Assembly: GCF_029227915.1 (NCBI RefSeq)
Contig: NC_079878.1
Location: forward strand, 27,679,501 to 27,743,500
Direction of reading: 5' to 3'
Source: Hydractinia symbiolongicarpus
Taxonomy: Eukaryota > Cnidaria > Hydrozoa > Anthoathecata > Hydractiniidae
Length of the DNA stretch: 64,000 bases
Below the pieces are notes generated by a model. It saw only the letters and a program-made list of their open reading frames with translations, was not told where the DNA came from and made no database searches. Positions within the stretch are counted from its first letter, which is position 1. Each line of letters begins with the position of its first letter. Shown piece by piece: positions 50,001 to 63,028 of this stretch. The position numbers were made by a program, and so were the translations under genes.

Positions 50001-53000
50001 AGTCCGCTGGGTTACAACGGTTGCGTGACATATTCGTCCCCACATGTGTTTAGGGATATTGTCATGATATTACTATGTTGCATTGCTTTTTACAGTGAAA
50101 CGATTGACTGTGGGACTTAATTGAACTAACTTTGGACTGTGACCTGATAAATGTGATAAATGAGACATTTGGACTCCAACAAATAACATTCTTCTTAATT
50201 TGACATGATTGCTGTAACTCAGCGATTATACTGGTCACTGTGGTAGCGCTTTATTTAAAAGCTTAGATAAATAATCCATTTTTTATTGTGGGACCAATCC
50301 TAGACCTTATCGCGTGCTTAAAAAATAGGAACAGTTTCAAAAACTAAATTTCATTGACTTTCTAACATTATCAATCCGCATGAATTATAACGGTGGCGTC
50401 ACAAATTTGTACCAACATGCATTTAGCGATATCTTTCTGATATTACTAGGTTGCATCGCTTTTAACAGTGAAACGATTGACTGTGGCACTTAAATGAACT
50501 GATTTTTGACTTTGACCTCATAAAAGTGATAAATGAGCCAATTGGATTCCAAGAAATAACATTCTTCTTAATTTGACATGATTGCTGTAACTCAACGATT
50601 ATACTGGGCGCTGTGGTAGCTCTTTATTTGAAAACTTAGATAAATAAGCCATTTTTTATTGTGGGACCAATCCTAGCCGTTATTGCGCGCTTAATAAATA
50701 GAAACAGTTTTAAAAACTACATTTCATTGACTTTCTATCAGTATCAATCCGCATGAATTACAACGGTTGCGTCACAAATTCGTACGAACATGTATTTGGC
50801 GATATTTTTCTGATATTACTAGTTTGTATTGCTTTTAACAATGAAACGATTGACTTTGGCACTTAAGTGAACGGATTTTGGACTGTGACCTTATAAATGT
50901 GATAAATATGCCAATTGGACTCCAAGAAATAACATTCTTCTTAATTTGACGTGATTGCTGTAACTCAGCGATTATACTGGGCGCTGTGGTAGCGCTTTAT
51001 TTAAAAGCTTAGATAAATAAGCCATTTTTTATTGTGGGACCAATCCTAAACCTTATCGCGCGCTTAATAAATAGAGAGAGTTTCAAAAACTACATTTCAA
51101 TGAATTTCTAACGGTATTAGTCCGTTTGGGTTACAACGGTTGCGTGATATATTCGTCCCCACATGTGTTTAGGGATATTGTCCTGATATTACTACGTTGT
51201 ATTGTTTTTAACAGTGAAACGATTGACTGTGGCACTTAAGTGAACGGATTTTGGACTGTGACCTTATAAATGTGATAAATATGCCAATTGGACTCCAAAA
51301 AATAACATTCTTCTTAATTTGACATGATTGCTGTAACTCAGCGATTATACTGGGCGCTGTGGTAGCGCTTTATTTAAAAGCTTAGATAAATAAGCCATTT
51401 TTTATTGTGGGACCAATCCTAAACCTTATCGCGCGCTTAATAAATAGAGAGAGTTTCAAAAACTACATTTCAATGAATTTCTAACGGTATTAGTCCGTTT
51501 GGGTTACAACGGTTGCGTGATATATTCATCCCCACATGTGTTTAGGGATATTGTCCTGATATTACTACGTTGTATTGTTTTTAACAGTGAAACGATTGAC
51601 TGTGGCACTTAAATGAACTGATTTTTGACTTTGACCTCATAAAAGTGATAAATGAGCCAATTGGATTCCAAGAAATAACATTCTTCTTAATTTGACATGA
51701 TTGCTGTAACTCAGCGATTATACTGGGCGCTGTGGTAGCGCTTTATTTGAAAACTTAGATAAATAAGCCATTTTTTATTGTGGGACCAATCTTAGCCGTT
51801 ATTGCGCGCTTAATAAATAGAAACAGTTTCAAAAACTACATTTCATTGACCTTCTAACAGTATTAATCCGCATAAATTACAACGGTTGCGTCACAAATTC
51901 GTACCGACATGTATTTAGCGATATCTTTCTGATATTACTAGGTTGCATCGCTTTTTACAGTGAAACGATTGACTGCGGGACTTAATTGAACTAACTTTGG
52001 ACTGTGACCTGATAAATGTGATAAATGAGCCCATTGGACTCCAAGAAATACCATTCTTCTTAATTTGACATGACTGCTGTAACTCAGCGATTATACTGGG
52101 CGCTGTGGTAGCGCTTTATTTAAAAGCTTAGATAAATAATCCATTTTTTATTGTGGGACCAATCCTAGACCTCATCGCGCGCTGAAGAAATAGAGATAGT
52201 TTCAAAAACTACATTTCAATGAATTTATAACGGTATCAGTCCGTTTGAGTGACGACGGTTGCGTCACATATTTGTCCCCACATGTGTTTAGGGATATTTT
52301 TCTGATATTACTAGGTTGTTTTGCTTTTAACAGTGAAACGATTGACTGTGGCACTTAAGTGAACGGATTTTGTACTGTGACCTTATAAATGTGGTAAATA
52401 AGCCAATTGGACTCCAAGAAATAACATTCTTCTTAATTTGACATGATTGCTGTAACTCAGCGATTATACTGGGCGATGTGGTAGCGCTTTATTTAAAAAC
52501 TTAGATAAATAAGCCATTTTTTATTGTGGGACCAATCCTAGACCTTATTGCGCGCTTAATAAATAGGAACAGTTTCAAAAACTACATTTCATTGACTTTC
52601 TAACAGTTTCAATCCGCATGAATTACAACGGTTGCGTCACAAATTCGTACCAACATGTATTTAGCGATATTTTTCTGATATTACTAGTTTGTATTGCTTT
52701 TAACAGTGAAACGATTGACTGCGGCACTTAAGTGAACGGATTTTGGACTGTGACCTTATAAATGTGATAAATGAGCCAATTGGATTCTAAGAAATAACAT
52801 TCTTATTAATTTGACATGATTGCTGTAACTCAGCGATTAAACTGGGCGCTGTGGTGGCGCTTTATTTAAAAACTTAGATAAATAAGCCATTTTTTATTGT
52901 GGGACCAATCCTAGACGTTATCGCGCGTTTAATAAATAGGAACAGTTTCAAAAATTACATTTCATTGACTTTCTAACAGTATAAATCCGCATGAATTACA

Positions 53001-56000
53001 ACGGTTGCGTCACAAATTCGTACCAACATGCATTTAGCGATGTCTTTCTGATATTACTAGGTTGCATCGCTTTTTACAGTGAAACGATTGACTGCGGGAC
53101 TTAATTGAACTAACTTTGGACTTTGACCTGATAAATGTGATAAATGAGACATTTGGACTCCAAGAAATAACATTCTTCTTAATTTGACATGATTGCCGGA
53201 ACTCAGCGATTACACTTGGCGCTGTGGTAGCGCTTCATTTAAATATTTATATAAGCAAGTCAACTTTTACTGTGGGACAAATCCTAGCCATTATCGCGCG
53301 CTGAAGAAATAGAGACAGTTTCAAAAACTACATTTCAATGAATTTCTAACGGTATCAGTCCGTTTGAGTGACGACGGTTGCGTCACATATTTGTCCCCAC
53401 ATGTGTTTAGGGATATTTTTCTGATATTACTAGGTTGTATTGCTTTTAACAGTGAAACGATTGACTGTGGCACTTACGTGAACGGATTTTGGACTGTGAC
53501 CTTATAAATGTGATAAATAAGCCAATTGGACTCCAAGAATAACATTCTTCTTAATTTGACATGATTGCTGTAACTCAGCGATTAAACTGGGCGCTGTGGT
53601 AGCGCTTTATTTAAAAGCTGAGATAAATAAGCCATTTTTTAATGTGGGACAAATCCTAGCCGCTATCGCGCGCTGAAGAAATAGAGACAGTTTCAAAAAC
53701 TACATTTCCATGAATTTCTAACGGTATTAGTCCGCTGGGTCACAACGGTTGCGTGACATATTCGTCCCCACATGTGTTTAGGGATATTGTCATGATATTA
53801 CTATGTTGCATTGCTTTTTACAGTGAAACGATTGACTGTGGGACTTAATTGAACTAACTTTGGACTGTGACCTGATAAATGTGATAAATGAGACATTTGG
53901 ACTCCAAGAAATAACATTCTTCTTAATTTGACATGATTGCTGTAACTCAGCGATTATACTGGTCACTGTGGTAACGCTTTATTTAAAAGCTTAGATAAAT
54001 AATCCATTTTTTATTGTGGGACCAATCCTAGACCTTATCGCGTGCTTAATAAATAGGAACAGTTTCAAAAACTAAATTTCATTGACTTTCTAACATTATC
54101 AATCCGCATGAATTATAACGGTGGCGTCACAAATTTGTACCAACATGCATTTAGCGATATCTTTCTGATATTACTAGGTTGCATCGCTTTTAACAGTGAA
54201 ACGATTGACTGTGGCACTTAAATGAACTGATTTTTGACTTTGACCTCATAAAAGTGATAAATGAGCCAATTGGATTCCAAGAAATAACATTCTTCTTAAT
54301 TTGACATGATTGCTGTAACTCAACGATTATACTGGGCGCTGTGGTAGCTCTTTATTTGAAAACTTAGATAAATAAGCCATTTTTTATTGTGGGACCAATC
54401 CTAGCCGTTATTGCGCGCTTAATAAATAGAAACAGTTTTAAAAACTACATTTCATTGACTTTCTAACAGTATCAATCCGCATGAATTACAACGGTTGCGT
54501 CACAAATTCGTACGAACATGTATTTGGCGATATTTTTCTGATATTACTAGTTTGTATTGCTTTTAACAATGAAACGATTGACTGTGGCACTTAAGTGAAC
54601 GTATTTTGGACTGTGACCTTATAAATGTGATAAATATGCCAATTGGACTCCAAGAAATAACATTCTTCTTAATTTGACGTGATTGCTGTAACTCAGCGAT
54701 TATACTGGGCGCTGTGGTAGCGCTTTATTTAAAAGCTTAGATAAATAAGCCATTTTTTATTGTGGGACCAATCCTAAACCTTATCGCGCGCTTAATAAAT
54801 AGAGAGAGTTTCAAAAACTACATTTCAAAGAATTTCTAACGGTATTAGTCCGTTTGGGTTACAACGGTTGCGTGATATATTCGTCCCCACATGTGTTTAG
54901 GGATATTGTCCTGATATTACTACGTTGTATTGTTTTTAACAGTGAAACGATTGACTGTGGCACTTAAGTGAACGGATTTTGGACTGTGACCTTATAAATG
55001 TGATAAATATGCCAATTGGACTCCAAAAAATAACATTCTTCCTAATTTGACATGATTGCTGTAACTCAGCGATTATACTGGGCGCTGTGGTAGCGCTTTA
55101 TTTAAAAGCTTAGATAAATAAGCCATTTTTTATTGTGGGACCAATCCTAAACCTTATCGCGCGCTTAATAAATAGAGAGAGTTTCAAAAACTACATTTCA
55201 ATGAATTTCTAACGGTATTAGTCCGTTTGGGTTACAACGGTTGCGTGATATATTCGTCCCCACATGTGTTTAGGGATATTGTCCTGATATTACTACGTTG
55301 TATTGTTTTTAACAGTGAAACGATTGACTGTGGCACTTAAATGAACTGATTTTTGACTTTGACCTCATAAAAGTGATAAATGAGCCAATTGGATTCCAAG
55401 AAATAACATTCTTCTTAATTTGACATGATTGCTGTAACTCAGCGATTATACTGGGCGCTGTGGTAGCGCTTTATTTGAAAACTTAGATAAATAAGCCATT
55501 TTTTATTGTGGGACCAATCTTAGCCGTTATTGCGCGCTTAATAAATAGAAACAGTTTCAAAAACTACATTTCATTGACCTTCTAACAGTATTAATCCGCA
55601 TAAATTACAACGGTTGCGTCACAAATTCGTACCGACATGTATTTAGCGATATCTTTCTGATATTACTAGGTTGCATCGCTTTTTACAGTGAAACGATTGA
55701 CTGCGGGACTTAATTGAACTAACTTTGGACTGTGACCTGATAAATGTGATAAATGAGCCCATTGGACTCCAAGAAATACCATTCTTCTTAATTTGACATG
55801 ACTGCTGTAACTCAGCGATTATACTGGGCGCTGTGGTAGCGCTTTATTTAAAAGCTTAGATAAATAATCCATTTTTTATTGTGGGACCAATCCTAGACCT
55901 CATCGCGCGCTGAAGAAATAGAGATAGTTTCAAAAACTACATTTCAATGAATTTATAACGGTATCAGTCCGTTTGAGTGACGACGGTTGCGTCACATATT

Positions 56001-56680
56001 TGTCCCCACATGTGTTTAGGGATATTTTTCTGATATTACTAGGTTGTTTTGCTTTTAACAGTGAAACGATTGACTGTGGCACTTAAGTGAACGGATTTTG
56101 TACTGTGACCTTATAAATGTGATAAATAAGCCAATTGGACTCCAAGAAATAACATTCTTCTTAATTTGACATGATTGCTGTAACTCAGCGATTATACTGG
56201 GCGCTGTGGTAGCGCTTTATTTAAAAACTTAGATAAATAAGCCATTTTTTATTGTGGGACCAATCCTAGACCTTATTGCGCGCTTAATAAATAGGAACAG
56301 TTTCAAAAACTACATTTCATTGACTTTCTAACAGTTTCAATCCGCATGAATTACAACGGTTGCGTCACAAATTCGTACCAACATGTATTTAGCGATATTT
56401 TTCTGATATTACTAGTTTGTATTGCTTTTAACAGTGAAACGATTGACTGCGGCACTTAAGTGAACGGATTTTGGACTGTGACCTTATAAATGTGATAAAT
56501 GAGCCAATTGGATTCTAAGAAATAACATTCTTATTAATTTGACATGATTGCTGTAACTCAGCGATTAAACTGGGCGCTGTGGTGGCGCTTTATTTAAAAA
56601 CTTAGATAAATAAGCCATTTTTTATTGTGGGACCAATCCTAGACGTTATCGCGCGTTTAATAAATAGGAACAGTTTCAAA
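44040..56680 (+). repeat. Nested higher-order repeat region: 7-mer, 5-mer and 10-mer spacings
   Basis: The marker 'atataagcaagtcaac' is at 45051, 47661, 49525 and 53253 (counted at 'agcaag'): 2610, 1864 and 3728 bp, or 7, 5 and 10 monomers. 'cggtggcgtcac' at 45917, 48527, 50391 and 54119 gives the same three numbers. 'gacctcatcgcg' at 52168 and 55896 is again 3728. Thus a 5-mer core is repeated, with extra B dimers added in the 7-mer, and a 10-mer is present about twice (49.2-52.9 and 52.9-56.7 kb). Copies differ by single bases, for example one A missing in 'caagaataac' near 53537. Confidence 0.88.
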
Positions 56681-59600
56681 AACTACATTTCATTGACTTT
56701 CTAACAGTATAAATCCGCATGAATTACAACGGTTGCGTCATAAAAAATTTGTACCAACATGCATTTAGCGATATCTTTCTGATATTACTAGGTTGCATCG
56801 CTTTTTACAGTGAAACGATTGACTGCGGGACTTAATTGAACTAACTTTGGACTGTGACCTGATAAATGTGATAAATGAGACATTTGGACTCCAAGAAATA
56901 ACATTCTTCTTAATTTGACATGATTGCTGTAACTCAGCGATTATACTGGGCGCTGTGGTAGCGCTTTATTTAAAAGCTTAGATAAATAAGCCATTTTTTA
57001 TTGTGGGACCAATCCTAAACCTTATCGCGCGCTTAATAGTAGGAACAGTTTCAAAAACTACATTTCAATGAATTTCTAACGGTATTAGTCCGTTTGGGTT
57101 ACAACGGTTGCGTGATATATTCGTCCCCACATGTGTTTAGGGATATTGTCCTGATATTACTACGTTGTATTGTTTTTAACAGTGAAACGATTGACTGTGG
57201 CCCTTAAATGAACTGATTTTTGACTTTGACCTCATAAAAGTGATAAATGAGCCAATTGGATTCCAAGAAATAACATTCTTCTTAATTTGACATGATTGCT
57301 GTAACTCAGCGATTATACTGGGCGCTGTGGTAGCGCTTTATTTGAAAACTTAGATAAATAAGCCATTTTTTATTGTGGGACCAATCTTAGCCGTTATTGC
57401 GCGCTTAATAAATAGAAACAGTTTCAAAAACTACATTTCATTGACCTTCTAACAGTATCAATCCGCATGAATTACAACGGTTGCGTCACAAATTCGTACC
57501 GACATGTATTTAGCGATATCTTTCTGATATTACTAGGTTGCATCGCTTTTTACAGTGAAACGATTGACTGCGGGACTTAATTGAACTAACTTTGGACTGT
57601 GACCTGATAAATGTGATAAATGAGCCCATTGGACTCCAAGAAATAGCATCTTCTTAATTTGACATGACTGCTGTAACTCAGCGATTATACTGGGCGCTGT
57701 GGTAGCGCTTTATTTAAAAGCTTAGATAAATAATCCATTTTTTATTGTGGGACCAATCCTTGACCTTATCGCGCGCTGAAGAAATAGAGACAGTTTCAAA
57801 AACTACATTTCAATGAATTTCTAACGGTATCAGTCCGTTTGAGTGACGACGGTTGCGTCACATATTTGTCCCCACATGTGTTTAGGGATATTTTTCTGAT
57901 ATTACTAGGTTGTATTGCTTTTAACAGTGAAACGATTGACTGTGGCACTTAAGTGAACGGATTTTGTACTGTGACCTTATAAATGTGATAAATAAGCCAA
58001 TTGGACTCCAAGAAATAACATTCTTCTTAATTTGACATGATTGCTGTAACTCAGCGATTATACTGGGCGCTGTGGTAGCGCGTTATTTAAAAAATTAGAT
58101 AAATAAGCCATTTTTTATTGTGGGACCAATCCTAGACCTTATTGCGCGCTTAATAAATAGGAACAGTTTCAAAAACTACATTTCATTGACTTTCTAACAG
58201 TATCAATCCGCATGAATTACAACGCTTGCGTCACAAATTCGTACCAACATGTATTTAGCGATATTTTTCTGATATTACTAGTTTGTAATGCTTTTAACAG
58301 TGAAACGATTGACTGTGGCACTTAAGTGAACGGATTTTGGACTGTGACCTCATAAAAGTGATAAATGAGCCAATTGGATTCCAAGAAATAACATTCTTCT
58401 TAATTTGACATGATTGCTGTAACTCAGCGATTATACTGGGCGCTGTGGTAGCGCTTTATTTAAAAGCTTAGATAAATAATCCATTTTTTATTGTGGGACC
58501 AATCCTAGACCTCATCGCGCGCTGAAGAAATAGAGATAGTTTCAAAAACTACATTTCAATGAATTTATAACGGTATCAGTCCGTTTGAGTGACGACTGTT
58601 GCGTCACATATTTGTCCCCACATGTGTTTAGGGATATTTTTCTGATATTACTAGGTTGTTTTGCTTTTAACAGTGAAACGATTGACTGTGGCACTTAAGT
58701 GAACGGATTTTGTACTGTGACCTTATAAATGTGATAAATAAGCCAATTGGACTCCAAGAAATAACATTCTTCTTAATTTGACATGATTGCTGTAACTCAG
58801 CGATTATACTGGGCGCTGTGGTAGCGCTTTATTTAAAAACTTAGATAAATAAGCCATTTTTTATTGTGGGACCAATCCTAGACCTTATTGCGCGCTTAAT
58901 AAATAGGAACAGTTTCAAAAACTACATTTCATTGACTTTCTAACAGTTTCAATCCGCATGAATTACAACGGTTGCGTCACAAATTCGTACCAACATGTAT
59001 TTAGCGATATTTTTCTGATATTACTAGTTTGTATTGCTTTTAACAGTGAAACGATTGACTGCGGCACTTAAGTGAACGGATTTTGGACTGTGACCTTATA
59101 AATGTGATAAATGAGCCAATTGGATTCTAAGAAATAACATTCTTATTAATTTGACATGATTGCTGTAACTCAGCGATTAAACTGGGCGCTGTGGTGGCGC
59201 TTTATTTAAAAACTTAGATAAATAAGCCATTTTTTATTGTGGGACCAATCCTAGACGTTATCGCGCGTTTAATAAATAGGAACAGTTTCAAAAACTACAT
59301 TTCATTGACTTTCTAACAGTATAAATCCGCATGAATTACAACGGTTGCGTCATAAAAAATTTGTACCAACATGCATTTAGCGATATCTTTCTGATATTAC
59401 TAGGTTGCATCGCTTTTTACAGTGAAACGATTGACTGCGGGACTTAATTGAACTAACTTTGGACTGTGACCTGATAAATGTGATAAATGAGACATTTGGA
59501 CTCCAAGAAATAACATTCTTCTTAATTTGACATGATTGCCGGAACTCAGCGATTACACTGGGCTCTGTGGTAGCGCTTCATTTAAAAATTTATATAAGCA

Positions 59601-62600
59601 AGTCATCTTTTACTGTGGGACAAATCCTAGCCGTTATCGCGCGCTGAAGAAATAGAGACAGTTTCAAAAACTACATTTCAATGAATTTCTAACGGTATTA
59701 GTCCGCTGGGTTTCAACGGTTGCGTGACATATTCGTCCCCACATGTGTTTAGGGATATTGTCATGATATTACTATGTTGTATTGCTTTTAACAGTGAAAC
59801 GATTAACTGTGGCACTTAAATGAACTGATTTTTGACTTTGACCTCATAAAAGTGATAAATGAGCCAATTGGATTCCAAGAAATAACATTCTTCTTAATTT
59901 GACATGATTGCTGTAACTCAGCGATTATACTGGGCGCAGTGGTAGCGCTTTATTTGAAAACTTAGATAAATAAGCCATTTTTTAGTGTGAGACCAATCCT
60001 AGCCGTTATTGCGCGCTTAATAATTAGAAACAGTTTCAAAAACTACATTTCATTGACTTTCTAACAGTATCAATCCGCATGAATTAAAACGGTTGTGTCA
60101 CAAATTCGTACCAACATGTATTTAGCGATATCTTTCTGATATTACAAGGTTGCATCGCTTTTTACAGTGAAACGATTGACTGTGGCACTTAAGTGAACGG
60201 ATTTTGGACTGTGACCTTATAAATGTGATAAATATGCCAATTGGACTCCAAGAAATAACATTCTTCTTAATTTGACATGATTGCTGTAACTCAGCGATTA
60301 TACTGGGCGCTGTGGTAGCGCTTTATTTAAAAGCTTAGATAAATAAGCCATTTTTTATTGTGGGACCAATCCTAAACCTTATCGCGCGCTTAATAGTAGG
60401 AACAGTTTCAAAAACTACATTTCAATGAATTTCTAACGGTATTAGTCCGTTTGGGTTACAACGGTTGCGTGATATATTCGTCCCCACATGTGTTTAGGGA
60501 TATTGTCCTGATATTACTACGTTGTATTGTTTTTAACAGTGAAACGATTGACTGTGGCACTTAAATGAACTGATTTTTGACTTTGACCTCATAAAAGTGA
60601 TAAATGAGCCAATTGGATTCCAAGAAATAACATTCTTCTTAATTTGACATGATTGCTGTAACTCAGCGATTATACTGGGCGCTGTGGTAGCGCTTTATTT
60701 GAAAACTTAGATAAATAAGCCATTTTTTATTGTGGGACCAATCTTAGCCGTTATTGCGCGCTTAATAAATAGAAACAGTTTCAAAAACTACATTTCATTG
60801 ACCTTCTAACAGTATCAATCCGCATGAATTACAACGGTTGCGTCACAAATTCGTACCGACATGTATTTAGCGATATCTTTCTGATATTACTAGGTTGCAT
60901 CGCTTTTTACAGTGAAACGATTGACTGCGGGACTTAATTGAACTAACTTTGGACTGTGACCTGATAAATGTGATAAATGAGCCCATTGGACTCCAAGAAA
61001 TAGCATCTTCTTAATTTGACATGACTGCTGTAACTCAGCGATTATACTGGGCGCTGTGGTAGCGCTTTATTTAAAAGCTTAGATAAATAATCCATTTTTT
61101 ATTGTGGGACCAATCCTTGACCTTATCGCGCGCTGAAGAAATAGAGACAGTTTCAAAAACTACATTTCAATGAATTTCTAACGGTATCAGTCCGTTTGAG
61201 TGACGACGGTTGCGTCACATATTTGTCCCCACATGTGTTTAGGGATATTTTTCTGATATTACTAGGTTGTATTGCTTTTAACAGTGAAACGATTGACTGT
61301 GGCACTTAAGTGAACGGATTTTGTACTGTGACCTTATAAATGTGATAAATAAGCCAATTGGACTCCAAGAAATAACATTCTTCTTAATTTGACATGATTG
61401 CTGTAACTCAGCGATTATACTGGGCGCTGTGGTAGCGCTTTATTTAAAAAATTAGATAAATAAGCCATTTTTTATTGTGGGACCAATCCTAAACCTTATT
61501 GCGCGCTTAATAAATAGGAACAGTTTCAAAAACTACATTTCATTGACTTTCTAACAGTATCAATCCGCATGAATTACAACGCTTGCGTCACAAATTCGTA
61601 CCAACATGTATTTAGCGATATTTTTCTGATATTACTAGTTTGTAATGCTTTTAACAGTGAAACGATTGACTGTGGCACTTAAGTGAACGGATTTTGGACT
61701 GTGACCTGATAAATGTGATAAATGAGACATTTGGACTCCAAGAAATAACATTCCTCTTAATTTGACATGATTGCCGGAACTCAGCGATTACACTGGGCGC
61801 TGTGGTAGCGCTTCATTTAAAAATTTATATAAGCAAGTCATCTTTTACTGTGGGACAAATCCTAATCGTTATCCCGCCCTGAAGAAATAGAGACAGTTTC
61901 AAAAACTACATTTCAATGAATTTCTAACGGTATTAGTCCGCTGGGTTACAACGGTTGCGTGACATATTCGTCCCCACATGTGTTTAGGGATATTGTCATG
62001 ATATTACTATGTTGTATTGCTTTTAACAGTGAAACGATTAACTGTGGCACTTAAATGAACTGATTTTTGACTTTGACCTCATAAAAGGGATAAATGAGCC
62101 AATTGGACTCCAAGAAATAACATTCTTCTTAATTTGACATGATTGCTGTAACTCAGCGATTATACTGGGCGCTGTGGTAGCGCTTTATTTGAAAACTTAG
62201 ATAAATAAGCCATTTTTTATTGTGAGACCAATCCTAGCCGTTATTGCGCGCTTAATAAATAGAAACAGTTTCAAAAACTACATTTCATTGACTTTCTAAC
62301 AGTATCAACCCGCATGAATTAAAACGGTTGCGTCACAAATTCGTACCAACATGTATTTAGCGATATCTTTCTGATATTACAAGGTTGCATCGCTTTTTAC
62401 AGTGAAACGATTGACTGTGGCACTTAAGTGAACGGATTTTGGACTGTGACCTTATAAATGTGATAAATATGCCAATTGGACTCCAAGAAATAACATTCTT
62501 CTTAATTTGACATGATTGCTGTAACTCAGCGATTATACTGGGCGCTGTGGTAGCGCTTTATTTAAAAGCTTAGATAAATAAGCCATTTTTTATTGTGGGA

Positions 62601-62900
62601 CCAATCCTAAACCTTATCGCGCGCTTAATAAATAGGAACAGTTTCAAAAACTACATTTCAATGAATTTCTAACGGTATTAGTCCGTTTGGGTTACAACGG
62701 TTGCGTGATATATTCGTCCCCACATGTGTTTAGGGATATTGTCCTGATATTACTACGTTGTATTGTTTTTAACATTGAAACGATTGACTGTGGCACTTAA
62801 ATGAACTGATTTTTGACTTTGACCTCATAAAAGTGATAAATGAGCCAATTGGATTCCAAGAAATAACATTCTTCTTAATTTGACATGATTGCTGTAACTC
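56680..62900 (+). repeat. 9-mer higher-order repeat, 3357 bp, about 1.8 copies
   Basis: 'gcttaatagtagg' lies at about 57032 and 60389, and 'acaacgcttgcgtc' at about 58221 and 61578, both 3357 apart. 'gaaatagcatcttc' is shared in the same register. Within it, a 6-mer relation (about 2236 bp) links 59.7-60.3 with 61.9-62.5 kb ('ccgctgggtt', 'gtgagaccaatcc'). Confidence 0.82.
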
Positions 62901-63028
62901 AGCGATTATACTAGCCATTTTTTATTGTGGGACCAATCCTAGACGTTATCGCGTGTTTAATAAATAGGAACAGTTTCAAAAACTACATTTCATTGACTTT
63001 CTAACAGTATAAATCCGCATGAATTACA
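62697..63028 (+). repeat. 332-bp monomer with a 41-bp deletion
   Basis: At 62912/62913 'gattatact' joins directly to 'agccatttttt'. Other B units have 41 bases between these, including the whole inverted repeat and the 'ttagataaata' phrase. The interval to the next unit is 332, as expected for 373 minus 41. Confidence 0.9.
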
